Assembly: GCA_026398735.1 (NCBI GenBank)
Contig: JAPLSH010000020.1
Span: forward strand, 1-52,294
Reading direction: 5' to 3'
From: Pseudomonadota bacterium
GTDB taxonomy: Bacteria; Pseudomonadota; Gammaproteobacteria; Steroidobacterales; Steroidobacteraceae
Length of the DNA stretch: 52,294 nucleotides
Part shown: one piece after another, positions 1 to 10,848 of the stretch
Layout of the letters: every line of letters starts with the position of its first letter
Numbering within the stretch: position 1 is the first letter of the stretch
The notes under the pieces: model-generated
What the model was told of the DNA's origin: nothing
Database searches by the model: none
Seen by the model: only the letters and a program-made list of their open reading frames with translations
Position numbers and translations under genes: made by a program

Positions 1-3573
<3,573 letters not shown>

Positions 3574-3615
3574 GGTGACTGCCGCGTTGCGCCGGGCTCT
3601 GGTAGGCTCGCCAAC

Positions 3616-3984
3616 ATGAAGTGGCTCGGCGCGGCATTGTTGATGGTGATTCTGGGAACGCAGTATCGACTGTGGCTCTCAGACAGTGGCGTGCACGAGA
3701 TTGGTCAGTTGGAGCAATCCATTGCCGATCAGAAGTCGCGCAATGACAAGTTGGCCGAGCGCAATCGGCAGATGGCTGAAGAGGTCCGTGACCTTAAGCA
3801 AGGCGATGCCGCCATCGAAGAGCGCGCCCGCAACGACCTGGGCCTCATCAACGCCGACGAAAACTACTATCAGGTCATCGCTGCGCCCACGGGTGCAGAG
3901 ACGTTGCAGTCAGTGCCGGCGGCACCTGTCGCACCGGCAGCTGCCGCGCTGCCCGCCAGGCCGCAGCGCACCGGAGCGCGCTGA
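3616..3984 (+). CDS. ftsB: Cell division protein FtsB
   Basis: FtsB is a small bitopic inner-membrane protein of the FtsQLB complex that links early and late divisome assembly. The 122-residue product has a short cytoplasmic start (MKW), one membrane segment at about residues 3-19, then a charged heptad-rich coiled coil (about 28-70, EIGQLEQSIADQK to EERARNDLGLI), ending in the family-typical ENYYQVI. The remaining ~30 residues are a low-complexity Ala/Pro tail. It sits between eno and ispD, the usual place in this class. The start is preceded only by a weak TAGG-like ribosome site. Confidence 0.93.
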   Translation: MKWLGAALLMVILGTQYRLWLSDSGVHEIGQLEQSIADQKSRNDKLAERNRQMAEEVRDLKQGDAAIEERARNDLGLINADENYYQVIAAPTGAETLQSVPAAPVAPAAAALPARPQRTGAR

Positions 3985-3987
3985 CCC

Positions 3988-4686
3988 ATGCACTACTGGG
4001 GTGTGCTGCCAGCGGCAGGCACCGGTCGGCGCTTCGGTGGCGCCTTGCCCAAGCAATACGCACCATTGGCCGGTCTTACGGTGCTTGAATGGTCGCTGCA
4101 ACCCTTACTCGGCGATGCTCGCTGTCGTGGCGTGGCACTGGCCTTGTCCGCCGAAGACTGCTGGTTTGATGCACTCGATCTGCGGGCCCGCCATGGCGAG
4201 CGTCTAATCACCGCGACTGGTGGAGCAGAGCGCTGCGAGTCGGTTTTGGCAGGTTTGGCTGCGCTGCCGGCTGCGCCAGAAGACTGGGTGTTGGTACACG
4301 ATGCGGCACGTCCATGCCTCACTGCGGCCGAGCGTGATGCCTTGCTAGATGCCGTTTGGGACCATGCGGCCGGTGGCTTGCTGGCACTGCCCCTGGCTGA
4401 CACGCTCAAACAGGCGGATGCATTGCAACAGGTGTCAGCCACGCTGCCGCGCCAAGCGCTGTGGCGTGCACAAACGCCGCAGATGTTTCGCCACGGGTTG
4501 CTGGTAGAGGCTCTACAGCAGGCATTGGCGCGCGGCGAGCGGCCTACGGACGAAGCTCAAGCAATTGAGGCATTGGGTTACAAACCGCTGCTGGTTGAAG
4601 GCCGCAGCACAAATCTCAAGGTCACCAGCGCTGCCGATTTACCGCTGGCGCAGGCATTGCTGACCGCTGCCATGGAGTGCGCATGA
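3988..4686 (+). CDS. ispD: 2-C-methyl-D-erythritol 4-phosphate cytidylyltransferase
   Basis: IspD activates 2-C-methyl-D-erythritol 4-phosphate with CTP in the non-mevalonate (MEP) isoprenoid pathway. The 232-residue protein starts with the nucleotidyltransferase loop LPAAGTGRRFG and LPKQY, and shows VHDAARPC, the TLK segment and the final AEDLPLA-like stretch (AADLPLA). It starts 3 bases after the ftsB stop and overlaps ispF by 4 bases, so ftsB, ispD and ispF are likely co-transcribed and coupled. The length matches E. coli IspD (236). Confidence 0.96.
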   Translation: MHYWGVLPAAGTGRRFGGALPKQYAPLAGLTVLEWSLQPLLGDARCRGVALALSAEDCWFDALDLRARHGERLITATGGAERCESVLAGLAALPAAPEDWVLVHDAARPCLTAAERDALLDAVWDHAAGGLLALPLADTLKQADALQQVSATLPRQALWRAQTPQMFRHGLLVEALQQALARGERPTDEAQAIEALGYKPLLVEGRSTNLKVTSAADLPLAQALLTAAMECA

Positions 4687-5162
4687 ACATCAAGGTGGGT
4701 ACGGGATTCGATGCACACGCCTTCGGGCCTGGCAATGCGGTAGTACTAGGTGGCATCAGCATTGCCCATGATCATGGTGTGATCGCGCACTCCGATGGCG
4801 ACGTGTTGTTGCACGCCTTGTGTGATGCGCTGTTGGGTGCTGCGAGCTTGGGTGACATCGGTCAGCACTTTCCCGATACCGATCCGCAATGGCGTGGCGC
4901 AGATAGCAGCAGATTTGTTACTGCGGTGGTGGGGATGCTTGCCGCGCGTGGTCTGGTTGTAGGCAACGCGGATATGACGCTGTTGGCTCAGGCCCCGCGC
5001 ATCGGTGCCCATCGCGAAGCGATCTGTACGCACGTGGCTGCTCTGCTGGGAGTGGAACGGGACTGCGTTAATCTCAAGGCGACCACTACCGAATACTTGG
5101 GCTTCATTGGGCGATCCGAAGGCCTTGGAGCCTTGGCTACGGTGTTGCTGGTCCCGGCATAG
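4683..5162 (+). CDS. ispF: 2-C-methyl-D-erythritol 2,4-cyclodiphosphate synthase
   Basis: IspF cyclises the CDP-ME-2-phosphate intermediate in the MEP pathway; it acts two steps after IspD and is a trimeric zinc enzyme. The protein has 159 residues with the metal ligands in GTGFDAHAFG (Asp and His) and the HSDGDVLLHALCDALLG block. It ends with the conserved TTTEYLGFIGRSEG segment. The ATG at 4683 (MNIKVGTGFD) is chosen over the in-frame GTG at 4677 because it forms the ATGA overlap with ispD. The gene ends one base before the convergent smrA stop. Confidence 0.97.
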   Translation: MNIKVGTGFDAHAFGPGNAVVLGGISIAHDHGVIAHSDGDVLLHALCDALLGAASLGDIGQHFPDTDPQWRGADSSRFVTAVVGMLAARGLVVGNADMTLLAQAPRIGAHREAICTHVAALLGVERDCVNLKATTTEYLGFIGRSEGLGALATVLLVPA

Positions 5163-5163
5163 T

Positions 5164-5739
5164 TCACGGCCGTGGTGCTGCGCGCCGCGCGCCCATCAGC
5201 ACCAAACAGGCTCCTGAACCACCATCCACTTCGCGCGCGCTGGCGAAGGCCAGCACCGCATCTACGCGCTGCAGATAGCGGTTCACCAGATGCTTGAGCA
5301 CCGGACCGCGATGTCCGGAACGCAGCCCCTTGCCGTGCACGATGCGCAGTACCCGCAGCCCGTGTATCAGCGCATCAGCCAGAAACTCACCCAGCAGTTG
5401 CTCTGCCTGCGCCAGCGTCAGGCCATGCAGATCCAGTTCCGCGTCGACACGAAACTGGCCGCGACGCAGTTGCTTAAAGGTAAGCGGGGACACGCTGTCG
5501 CGCTTGAACTGCAGCTCTTCTCCCGATTCGATCACTGGTGCCAAGGGTTGACGCAGGTCAGCCAGGCTTTCGGCCAGCACAGCCCGGCGGTCTGCCCGGG
5601 TGAATCTGGCGCGCGGCGCAGGGCGGCGTCGCTGTGGCACGTGGCGCGGCTCGAACTGCAACGGCCGCACATCGCGTAGCGCAGCCTGCAATAGCGCAAA
5701 GTCACTGTGCGCTGGGTCGTCGTCGTGGTTGTTGGCCAT
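5164..5739 (-). CDS. smrA: Smr-domain protein, SmrA-type endonuclease family
   Basis: This 191-residue protein has a C-terminal Smr (small MutS-related) domain. The hallmark [11 protein letters not shown] motif lies in the middle and the GKGLRSG loop follows ([11 protein letters not shown]), which are the nucleic-acid/nuclease signatures of the family. Family members nick DNA or RNA; the cellular role of SmrA is not settled. The N-terminal half is charged and poorly conserved. The start at 5739 (MANNHDDDP) is preferred to a longer frame running antisense into surE. It faces ispF tail to tail (1-base gap) and diverges from surE, at a site where many relatives carry truD. Confidence 0.88.
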   Translation of the reverse strand: MANNHDDDPAHSDFALLQAALRDVRPLQFEPRHVPQRRRPAPRARFTRADRRAVLAESLADLRQPLAPVIESGEELQFKRDSVSPLTFKQLRRGQFRVDAELDLHGLTLAQAEQLLGEFLADALIHGLRVLRIVHGKGLRSGHRGPVLKHLVNRYLQRVDAVLAFASAREVDGGSGACLVLMGARRAAPRP

Positions 5740-5780
5740 GGCGTGCTTTCCGGGTGCGAACGGCGAAGGATGAATTCCAG

Positions 5781-5786
5781 TATAGT
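5781..5786 (+). promoter_or_regulatory. Possible -10 element between smrA and surE
   Basis: TATAGT lies 31 bases before the surE start in the 78-base divergent gap. The complementary strand gives TATACT/TAACTA-like boxes with a TTGAAC further up for smrA. No good -35 was found for surE, so this is a weak call based on the hexamer and position only. Confidence 0.25.
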
Positions 5787-5817
5787 TACAGCACGATTTA
5801 CAGGCTTGGTTCAACAG

Positions 5818-6579
5818 ATGCGCATCCTCGTCAGCAACGATGACGGCTATCGTGCCGAGGGCATAGTGCATTTGGCTGCGGCCCTTTCCGGTCATGGCAG
5901 CACCACCGTCTTCGCACCCGATCGCAACCGCAGCGGTGCCAGCAACTCGCTGACGCTAGATATGCCCTTGCGCGTGTTCGAGGCAGGTCCGTCTACCTAT
6001 TTTGTCTCGGGTGGTACGCCTACCGATTGCGTGCACCTTGCCTTGTCAGGTTATTTTGATTTCGAGTTCGACTTGGTGTGCTCGGGCATTAACGATGGTG
6101 CCAATCTGGGTGATGACACGCTGTACAGCGGTACCGTTGCCGCCGCCATTGAGGGGCGCTTTCTGGGCCTGCCCACCGTAGCGTTTTCGCTGTGTGTTGA
6201 GCCTGGCAGTGGTCGGCATTTTGATGCTGCAGCGCGCGTTGCGCGCGAGCTGGTTGGCCGTCTGCTCGAACAGCCGCTAGAACGCGGATTCACTCTCAAC
6301 GTCAACATTCCGGATCTGCCCTATGAGCAGATCCGCGGCATCGTTGCCACGCGTCTGGGCAATCGCCATCGTTCGGAACCGGCTATCGCGATCACCGACC
6401 CCCGTGGCCGTAACATGTATTGGATAGGGCCGGCAGGTGAGGGTCAGGACGCCGGTGAGGGCACCGACTTCCATGCCATCTCACAGGGCTATGTGTCGGT
6501 CACGCCATTGCAGATCGACCTGACGCGTCATAGCGCCCTGGCTACGGTAAGTCAGTGGCTGGAGCCGCTGGCACGATGA
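5818..6579 (+). CDS. surE: 5'/3'-nucleotidase SurE
   Basis: SurE is a divalent-metal phosphatase acting on nucleoside 5'- and 3'-monophosphates and short polyphosphate, linked to stationary-phase survival. The start at 5818 gives the canonical [16 protein letters not shown] with the metal-binding Asp pair, 253 residues in all. The second signature [12 protein letters not shown] and the [11 protein letters not shown] segment follow. The longer in-frame extension upstream is antisense to smrA and lacks family similarity. It is coupled to pcm by an ATGA overlap, the classical surE-pcm pair. Confidence 0.96.
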   Translation: MRILVSNDDGYRAEGIVHLAAALSGHGSTTVFAPDRNRSGASNSLTLDMPLRVFEAGPSTYFVSGGTPTDCVHLALSGYFDFEFDLVCSGINDGANLGDDTLYSGTVAAAIEGRFLGLPTVAFSLCVEPGSGRHFDAAARVARELVGRLLEQPLERGFTLNVNIPDLPYEQIRGIVATRLGNRHRSEPAIAITDPRGRNMYWIGPAGEGQDAGEGTDFHAISQGYVSVTPLQIDLTRHSALATVSQWLEPLAR

Positions 6580-7232
6580 ACCGTCACGCCGGCATAGGCA
6601 TGACCTCGGCGCGTACTCGCGACCGCTTGGTACAACGGTTGCGAGACCAGGGCATCGTGGACTTGCGGGTGCTGGAGCGCGTGCGCGTGCTGCCGCGGCA
6701 TATTTTTGTGGACGAAGCGCTGGCCAGTCGTGCCTATGAGGACACTGCGCTGCCCATTGGTTTTGGCCAGACCATCTCGCAGCCGTTCATTGTGGCGCGT
6801 ATGACCGAGGCACTGCTGCAGGGCGGGCCGCTGGGCAAGGTGCTGGAAATCGGCACCGGTTGCGGTTACCAAACCGCTGTACTTTCACCGTTTGTCGAAC
6901 TCATCTATTCGATCGAGCGGGTGGAACCGTTGGTGCAGCGGGCGCGTGAGCGCTTGCTTGAGCTGGACGTGCGCAACGCCCGCCTGCGCCATGGTGACGG
7001 CATGAAGGGTTGGCCTACGCAGGCGCCCTATGACGGCATCCTCGCTGCTGCTGCACCCTTGACGCTTCCGGAAGCACTGGTGGCCCAGTTGGCGGTGGGT
7101 GGGCGTTTGGTGGCGCCAGTGGGCCCGGAGGGTGAACAGCAGTTGCTGCGCCTTACACGCACCGAAACTGGCGTGACGCGCGAGATACTCGGACCGGTCA
7201 GCTTTGTGCCTTTGCTGGGCGGTCTGGCCTGA
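6576..7232 (+). CDS. pcm: Protein-L-isoaspartate O-methyltransferase
   Basis: Pcm uses S-adenosylmethionine to methylate damaged isoaspartyl residues and start their repair. The ATG at 6576 overlaps the surE stop; the product has 218 residues and begins [19 protein letters not shown]. It carries the PCMT block [13 protein letters not shown] and the SAM-binding motif [17 protein letters not shown] second in-frame ATG 8 codons later is also possible. In many relatives nlpD and rpoS follow; here the gene is followed by a 380-base region without a protein-coding gene. Confidence 0.96.
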   Translation: MNRHAGIGMTSARTRDRLVQRLRDQGIVDLRVLERVRVLPRHIFVDEALASRAYEDTALPIGFGQTISQPFIVARMTEALLQGGPLGKVLEIGTGCGYQTAVLSPFVELIYSIERVEPLVQRARERLLELDVRNARLRHGDGMKGWPTQAPYDGILAAAAPLTLPEALVAQLAVGGRLVAPVGPEGEQQLLRLTRTETGVTREILGPVSFVPLLGGLA

Positions 7233-7253
7233 CCTGATAGTCCGTCGTACTGA

Positions 7254-7266
7254 TCTCGAATCGAGA
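7254..7266. promoter_or_regulatory. 13-base palindrome, possible operator
   Basis: TCTCGA-A-TCGAGA is a perfect inverted repeat 22 bases after the pcm stop and about 36 bases upstream of the -35 of the putative RNA promoter. There is no T-tract, so it is not an obvious terminator. A binding site for a dimeric regulator is possible; no family is recognised. Confidence 0.3.
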
Positions 7267-7290
7267 CGTATCGATGACGTAATCCGCTTG

Positions 7291-7330
7291 TAAAAAAATA
7301 CTTGTCACCGCCGACAGGGCGTGGTGTAGT
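7291..7330 (+). promoter_or_regulatory. Strong-looking sigma-70 promoter with A-rich upstream element
   Basis: TTGTCA (7302-7307, 5/6 match to the -35 consensus) is separated by exactly 17 bases from TGTAGT (7325-7330, 4/6 match). The bases directly upstream of the -35 are TAAAAAAATA, like an UP element. The predicted first base is about 7337. No coding gene lies downstream on this strand before the terminator at 7567, which suggests the product is an RNA. Confidence 0.5.
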
Positions 7331-7376
7331 TCGTTCAGGCAACGTTCAGTTTCGTTGGAGATTCAACGATCACTGA

Positions 7377-7553
7377 GGGGGCCACGGAAAGAAGACACAG
7401 GTGTCAGGGAAGTCGGTTTCGGTTCCGACAAAAGCAAAAATCGAGTCGATATAAGAAAAACAAAAAGCGTTCACCGCCAGTTTCGATTCTGTCAGCTTCG
7501 ATCACTGGTTAAGGATCTGCCTTTTCGCCCTGTGTCTTCTTTCGGTGGACTCC
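7377..7553. repeat. Long inverted repeat (25-base arms), possible MITE remnant
   Basis: Bases 7382-7401 are the reverse complement of 7529-7548 with one mismatch, and the pairing extends outward to 7377/7553 with one further mismatch and one G-T pair. The arms contain GAAAGAAGACACAGG and its complement. The 127 bases between them contain no coding gene. No target-site duplication is visible at the flanks. Either this is the closing helix of a structured RNA or the ends of a small non-autonomous element. Confidence 0.5.
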
Positions 7554-7558
7554 AGTCC

Positions 7559-7594
7559 AAAAAAAAGGCCCCGCATGCGGGGCCTTTTCTTTTT
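7559..7594. terminator. Bidirectional intrinsic terminator
   Basis: The perfect 18-base palindrome GGCCCCGCATGCGGGGCC (7567-7584) is flanked by A8 on the left and TTTTCTTTTT on the right. It can end transcription of the putative RNA (and read-through from pcm) on the plus strand, and of the FKBP gene (stop at 7613) on the minus strand, where the U-tract is eight bases. Confidence 0.88.
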
Positions 7595-7612
7595 GTGTGA
7601 TGCCTTACGGTA

Positions 7613-8326
7613 TCAGCGCGGTGCGCCGGGAGCGGCGGGGGCGGCGGCCTCACCCTTGACGATCTCCAGCAACTCAACATCGAACACCAACGTCGCACCA
7701 CCGCGCATCTGCGGCGGACGGCCTTCTTCACCGTAGGCCAGGTTGGGCGGGCAGACGACTTGCGCCTTGCCACCGACCTTCATCAGTTGCAGGGCCTCGG
7801 TCCAGCAGGGGATCACGCCACCGAGCGGGAACACGGCCGGTTCGTTGCGCTTGATGGAGCTGTCGAAGACCTTGCCGTCGGTGAACTTACCTTCGTAGTG
7901 CACCTTGACCTGATTGTCAGCCTTGGGGCTGTCGCCGGTGCCGGCCTTGACGGTCTTGATCACCAGACCGCTTTCGGTCTTGGTGGCATCTTTCTCTGCA
8001 GCAGCCTTGGCCAGGAACGCTGTGCCGGAAGTCTTTTCCTTTTCAGCGGCTGCTGCAACGCGCGTCTTCTGCAGTTCCTGCAGCTTGGCGATGTACTTTT
8101 CCAGATCCTCAGTGTTGGCCTTCTCTTGGGCACCATCAGCAAGACCTGCTTGCACTAGTTCCAGTTCTTTGGGCGTGAAGTGGAAGGTGGTGATGCTGCT
8201 GCTGAGCATGACGCCCAGGTTGTACAGCGCTTTATCGTCGTCGGTCTTGGGGGTTTGTTGTGCGGCGTCGGCACAGCCGGCCAGAACAACAACAGACGTC
8301 AGCAAGGGCAGGGCAAAACGGCGCAT
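7613..8326 (-). CDS. FkpA-like FKBP-type peptidyl-prolyl isomerase, lipoprotein
   Basis: A periplasm-facing prolyl isomerase/chaperone of 237 residues. The start at 8326 gives MRRFALPLLTSVVVLAGC, a lipoprotein signal with lipobox LAGC, and is preceded by CTGGAG; a longer frame from 8476 has no signal and is rejected. Residues ~25-115 form the FkpA/Mip-type helical dimerisation domain (ALYNLGVMLSSSI, KTRVAAAAEKEK). The C-terminal ~100 residues are the FKBP domain (VKVHYEGKFTDGKVFDSS, PCWTEALQLMKVGGK, LAYGEEG). The tail is Ala/Pro-rich. It is second in a minus-strand pair after the quinoprotein gene, but a strong hairpin separates them. In E. coli fkpA neighbours slyX, as it nearly does here. 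Confidence 0.92.
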   Translation of the reverse strand: MRRFALPLLTSVVVLAGCADAAQQTPKTDDDKALYNLGVMLSSSITTFHFTPKELELVQAGLADGAQEKANTEDLEKYIAKLQELQKTRVAAAAEKEKTSGTAFLAKAAAEKDATKTESGLVIKTVKAGTGDSPKADNQVKVHYEGKFTDGKVFDSSIKRNEPAVFPLGGVIPCWTEALQLMKVGGKAQVVCPPNLAYGEEGRPPQMRGGATLVFDVELLEIVKGEAAAPAAPGAPR

Positions 8327-8365
8327 GCAGGCTCCAGAAGAGTGAGATGAACGGATAGTGTAGTC

Positions 8366-8392
8366 AGACCCGCCCCGACGTGGGGCGGGTCT
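8366..8392. terminator. GC-rich hairpin between PQQ dehydrogenase and FKBP genes
   Basis: AGACCCGCCCC (8366-8376) and GGGGCGGGTCT (8382-8392) form a perfect 11-base-pair stem with a 5-base loop. It lies just past the stop of the minus-strand dehydrogenase gene (8403). There is no clear U-tract, so it may attenuate or protect a transcript end rather than terminate on its own. Confidence 0.5.
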
Positions 8393-8402
8393 TGCAAGCG
8401 GT

Positions 8403-10568
8403 CTACTTTTTGGCAGCCTTGTTTTCAGCAAGGGTTTCGTGGGCGCGGTGGATGACATAGGCACGCAATGCCTCAACGTCTTCCTTATTCAATTCGTCGG
8501 CGAAACCGACCATGCCGCGATCCTTGCGGGCACCGCCCAATACGATGCTCTCCCAGGCGGCTGCATCAGCCAGCGTTGGTGAATGCTGCAGATCGGGAAT
8601 TGCACTGCCGCTGACCGCCGCATCGCCGTGGCAGTTGTTGCAGTAGGGATGGAAGATCTTGAAGCCCTTTTCCACCACTTCGGCACTGGCAGTTTGGGCG
8701 GGCGGATTCAACGGCAGATCCACAACAACCTGTGCGGGCAGGGCATCGGTGCCACCGAGCTTGTAGACCAAGATGCGCGGTGTGTTGTTGCCCTTGATGT
8801 GCTTGTCGCGTGCGATCTCACCGGCAGCAATGGCCAGTGCACCGCCGTAACCGACTTCCACAGCGACATATTGCTCACCGCCGATTTCATAGGTGATGGG
8901 CGCAGCAACCACACCAGCTTGGGTGGACGCAGCCCACAGGCGCGCACCCTTGTCTGCACTGTAGGCAACGAACTCACCCATCGCAGTGCCCTGGAAGACC
9001 AGGTTGCCTGCAGTGCTGAGCACACCGCCGGCCCACGGTTCTTTGTACTGCACGCGCCAGACTTCTTTTTGTGCGACCGGATCCCAGGCAGACAGATGAC
9101 CGACAGAGCCTTCTTTGACGCTCTTCTTAATGATCGGGTCCTGAGGCATCGAGGTGGCAGCGAAGTCGTAACCGATGTTGAAGGTGTACTTGCTGCTCTT
9201 GCGACCGTTCTCTGGCGCGAAGGGCATGCCCATATCCAGCGCCGGGATGTACATCAGGCCTGTGGCCGGGCTGAAGGACATGGGATGCCAAGAGTGACCG
9301 CCGGCGGCACCAGGAATTGCCAAGAAGGTCTTGCCGCTCTTGCTGTAGCGGGCATCAGCCGCTTCTTTGGGGCGGCCGGTCTTGGGATCAAAACCTGTGG
9401 CCCAGTTGATGGTCACAAACGGCTTGGCCGAGATGAACTCGCCGGTCGCGCGATCGAGCACATAGAACACGCCGTTCTTGGAGGCCTGCATGACCACCTT
9501 GCGGTCCTGGTCGCCGATCTTGAGTGTGGCTAGCACCAGTTGGTTGGTGGCGTCATAGTCCCATTCGTCTGCCGGTGTGGTCTGGAAGTGCCAGACGTAT
9601 TCACCGGTCTCGGCTTTGACCGCAACGATGGAGCTCAGATACAGATTGTCGCCACCCTTGGGGCTACGCTGTGAGTAATTCCAAGGCGTGCCGTTAGCGG
9701 TGCCGAAGTACAGCAGGTCCGATTCGGCGTCGTAGGTGATGCCATCCCAGACCGTGCCGCCGCCGCCGAGCTTCCACCACTCACCGGTCCAGGTTTTGGC
9801 TGCCTTTTCCATGGCGGCGTTTTCGAAGCCTGCGGCCGGATCGCCAGGCACTGTATAGAAGCGCCATAGTTGCTTGCCGGTCTCAGCGTCATAGGCAGAA
9901 ATGTAGCCGCGTACGCCCAATTCTGAGCCGGCGTTGCCGATGAACACTTTGCCCTTGGCGATGCGCGGTGCGCCCGAGATGGCGTAGCGCTTGCTCTTGT
10001 CGATGGTGAGCGTTTCCCACACTGGCTTGCCGGTGGCCGCATCGATCGCTACTAAGCGACCGTCGAGCGTGCCGACATACACCTTGCCGTTATAGACCGC
10101 GACGCCACGATTGACGACATCGCAGCAGGCGTTGATACCCCACTCGCCAGGTACCTTGGGGTCATAGGCCCACAGCAATGTGCCGTCGCGCGCGTCCAGT
10201 GCGAACACCTTGCTCCAGGCGGCCGATACATACATCACGCCATCGACCACGATCGGTGTCGACTGTTGGCCACGGTTGATGGCGTCCAAATCATGGTGCC
10301 AAGCCAGACCCAGTTGTTTGACGGTGCTGTCGCTGATCTGTTTGAGCGGGCTGTGGCGCTGCTCGTCATAGGTACGACCGGTGGTCAGCCAGTTGGCCGA
10401 GTCGCTATCTGCCTTGAGCAAACGCTCGGCACTGACAGCAGCGGTGGGCTTGGCAGCGCTGCCGGATTTCCCGGCTTCGCCGGAGGGGGCATCGGTTTTG
10501 GAGCAGCCGCCCAGTGCAAGCAGCAGCGCGAGAGTCGCGCTGGTAGACAGTATGGCAATACGACGCAT
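8403..10568 (-). CDS. PQQ-dependent alcohol dehydrogenase with C-terminal cytochrome c (quinohaemoprotein)
   Basis: A periplasmic enzyme of 721 residues in the PQQ methanol/ethanol dehydrogenase family, oxidising alcohols and passing electrons to its own haem. The start at 10568 has GGGGAG upstream and gives a lipoprotein signal ending LALGGC, unusual for this normally soluble family. The eight-bladed propeller carries the adjacent Cys pair C148-C149 (INACCD) that packs on PQQ, metal ligands near E216 (GSELG) and N292 (ANGTPWN), and catalytic D337 in ADEWDYDATN. D339, two residues later, is the extra Asp characteristic of lanthanide-dependent enzymes. The haem site CNNCH is at 643-647, with a probable Met ligand at 686. 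No PQQ synthesis genes lie in the window. The substrate is unknown. Confidence 0.93.
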   Translation of the reverse strand: MRRIAILSTSATLALLLALGGCSKTDAPSGEAGKSGSAAKPTAAVSAERLLKADSDSANWLTTGRTYDEQRHSPLKQISDSTVKQLGLAWHHDLDAINRGQQSTPIVVDGVMYVSAAWSKVFALDARDGTLLWAYDPKVPGEWGINACCDVVNRGVAVYNGKVYVGTLDGRLVAIDAATGKPVWETLTIDKSKRYAISGAPRIAKGKVFIGNAGSELGVRGYISAYDAETGKQLWRFYTVPGDPAAGFENAAMEKAAKTWTGEWWKLGGGGTVWDGITYDAESDLLYFGTANGTPWNYSQRSPKGGDNLYLSSIVAVKAETGEYVWHFQTTPADEWDYDATNQLVLATLKIGDQDRKVVMQASKNGVFYVLDRATGEFISAKPFVTINWATGFDPKTGRPKEAADARYSKSGKTFLAIPGAAGGHSWHPMSFSPATGLMYIPALDMGMPFAPENGRKSSKYTFNIGYDFAATSMPQDPIIKKSVKEGSVGHLSAWDPVAQKEVWRVQYKEPWAGGVLSTAGNLVFQGTAMGEFVAYSADKGARLWAASTQAGVVAAPITYEIGGEQYVAVEVGYGGALAIAAGEIARDKHIKGNNTPRILVYKLGGTDALPAQVVVDLPLNPPAQTASAEVVEKGFKIFHPYCNNCHGDAAVSGSAIPDLQHSPTLADAAAWESIVLGGARKDRGMVGFADELNKEDVEALRAYVIHRAHETLAENKAAKK

Positions 10569-10635
10569 TGTGGAGTCTCCCCGGATTTTGTTGTCGCTAC
10601 CCCGGCCGGACGCGACCGCCATGATGATAGCGGCC

Positions 10636-10848
10636 TCAGTAGTGTGGCGGTATCTCGACGCGTGTCGCGGCATCGCTGCCGCCTTCACCCTGCAGTTCGC
10701 CCACGCGTTCCTGCAGCTGTTGGTTGCGCAGTGTGAGTCGGTCGATGAGTTGCTGCTGACGCGCGACTTCATCGCTGACTTGCTGCAAGCCTGCCTCCAG
10801 ATGCGCCAAGCGGATCTGCAGGTCTTCGATTGCGTCGCTGGAATTCAT
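10636..10848 (-). CDS. slyX: SlyX family protein
   Basis: A 70-residue, highly charged coiled-coil protein of unknown function. It reads as a continuous heptad pattern (IEDLQIRLAHLEAGL, then QQQLIDRLTLRNQQLQERV) and ends in the SlyX-typical PPHY. The ATG shares one base with the stop of the Mth938-like gene upstream (TGATG), so the two are coupled. In E. coli slyX is beside fkpA; here an FkpA-like gene lies two genes downstream on the same strand. Confidence 0.9.
   Translation of the reverse strand: MNSSDAIEDLQIRLAHLEAGLQQVSDEVARQQQLIDRLTLRNQQLQERVGELQGEGGSDAATRVEIPPHY

Larger units (their letters stand above)
7337..7594 (+). ncRNA. Candidate structured non-coding RNA, no known family recognised
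   Basis: This ~258-base stretch lies between a promoter with an A-rich upstream element and an intrinsic terminator. Visible structure: hairpin 1 (7346-7376; TCAGT/ACTGA outer stem and CGTTG/CAACG inner stem); a long-range helix pairing 7377-7401 with 7529-7553 (two mismatches, one G-U); a GTCGG/CCGAC hairpin (7412-7429); A-rich single-stranded stretches (7429-7440 and 7451-7467) that could bind Hfq; and hairpin 2 (7477-7508), which repeats the CAGTTTCG...CGATCACTG frame of hairpin 1. It does not look like 6S, tmRNA, RNase P or SRP RNA. The long repeat could instead be a small inverted-repeat mobile element. A reading frame at 7355-7600 runs through the terminator and is not credible. Confidence 0.45.

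Noticed and set aside
5166-5175. CACGGCCGTG palindrome at the smrA 3' end as a terminator
   Set aside because: Only 10 bases, no loop or U-tract, inside coding sequence; most likely chance in GC-rich DNA.
7337-7594. Identity as 6S RNA, tmRNA, RNase P RNA, SRP RNA or an RsmY/Z-type RNA
   Set aside because: None of the conserved cores of these RNAs is visible, the length does not fit most, and GGA loop motifs typical of Rsm RNAs are too few.
7355-7600. Open frame of 81 codons across the non-coding gap
   Set aside because: It starts at TTG inside hairpin 1, passes through the terminator and its U-tract, and its product is low in recognisable structure; the RNA signals explain the region better.
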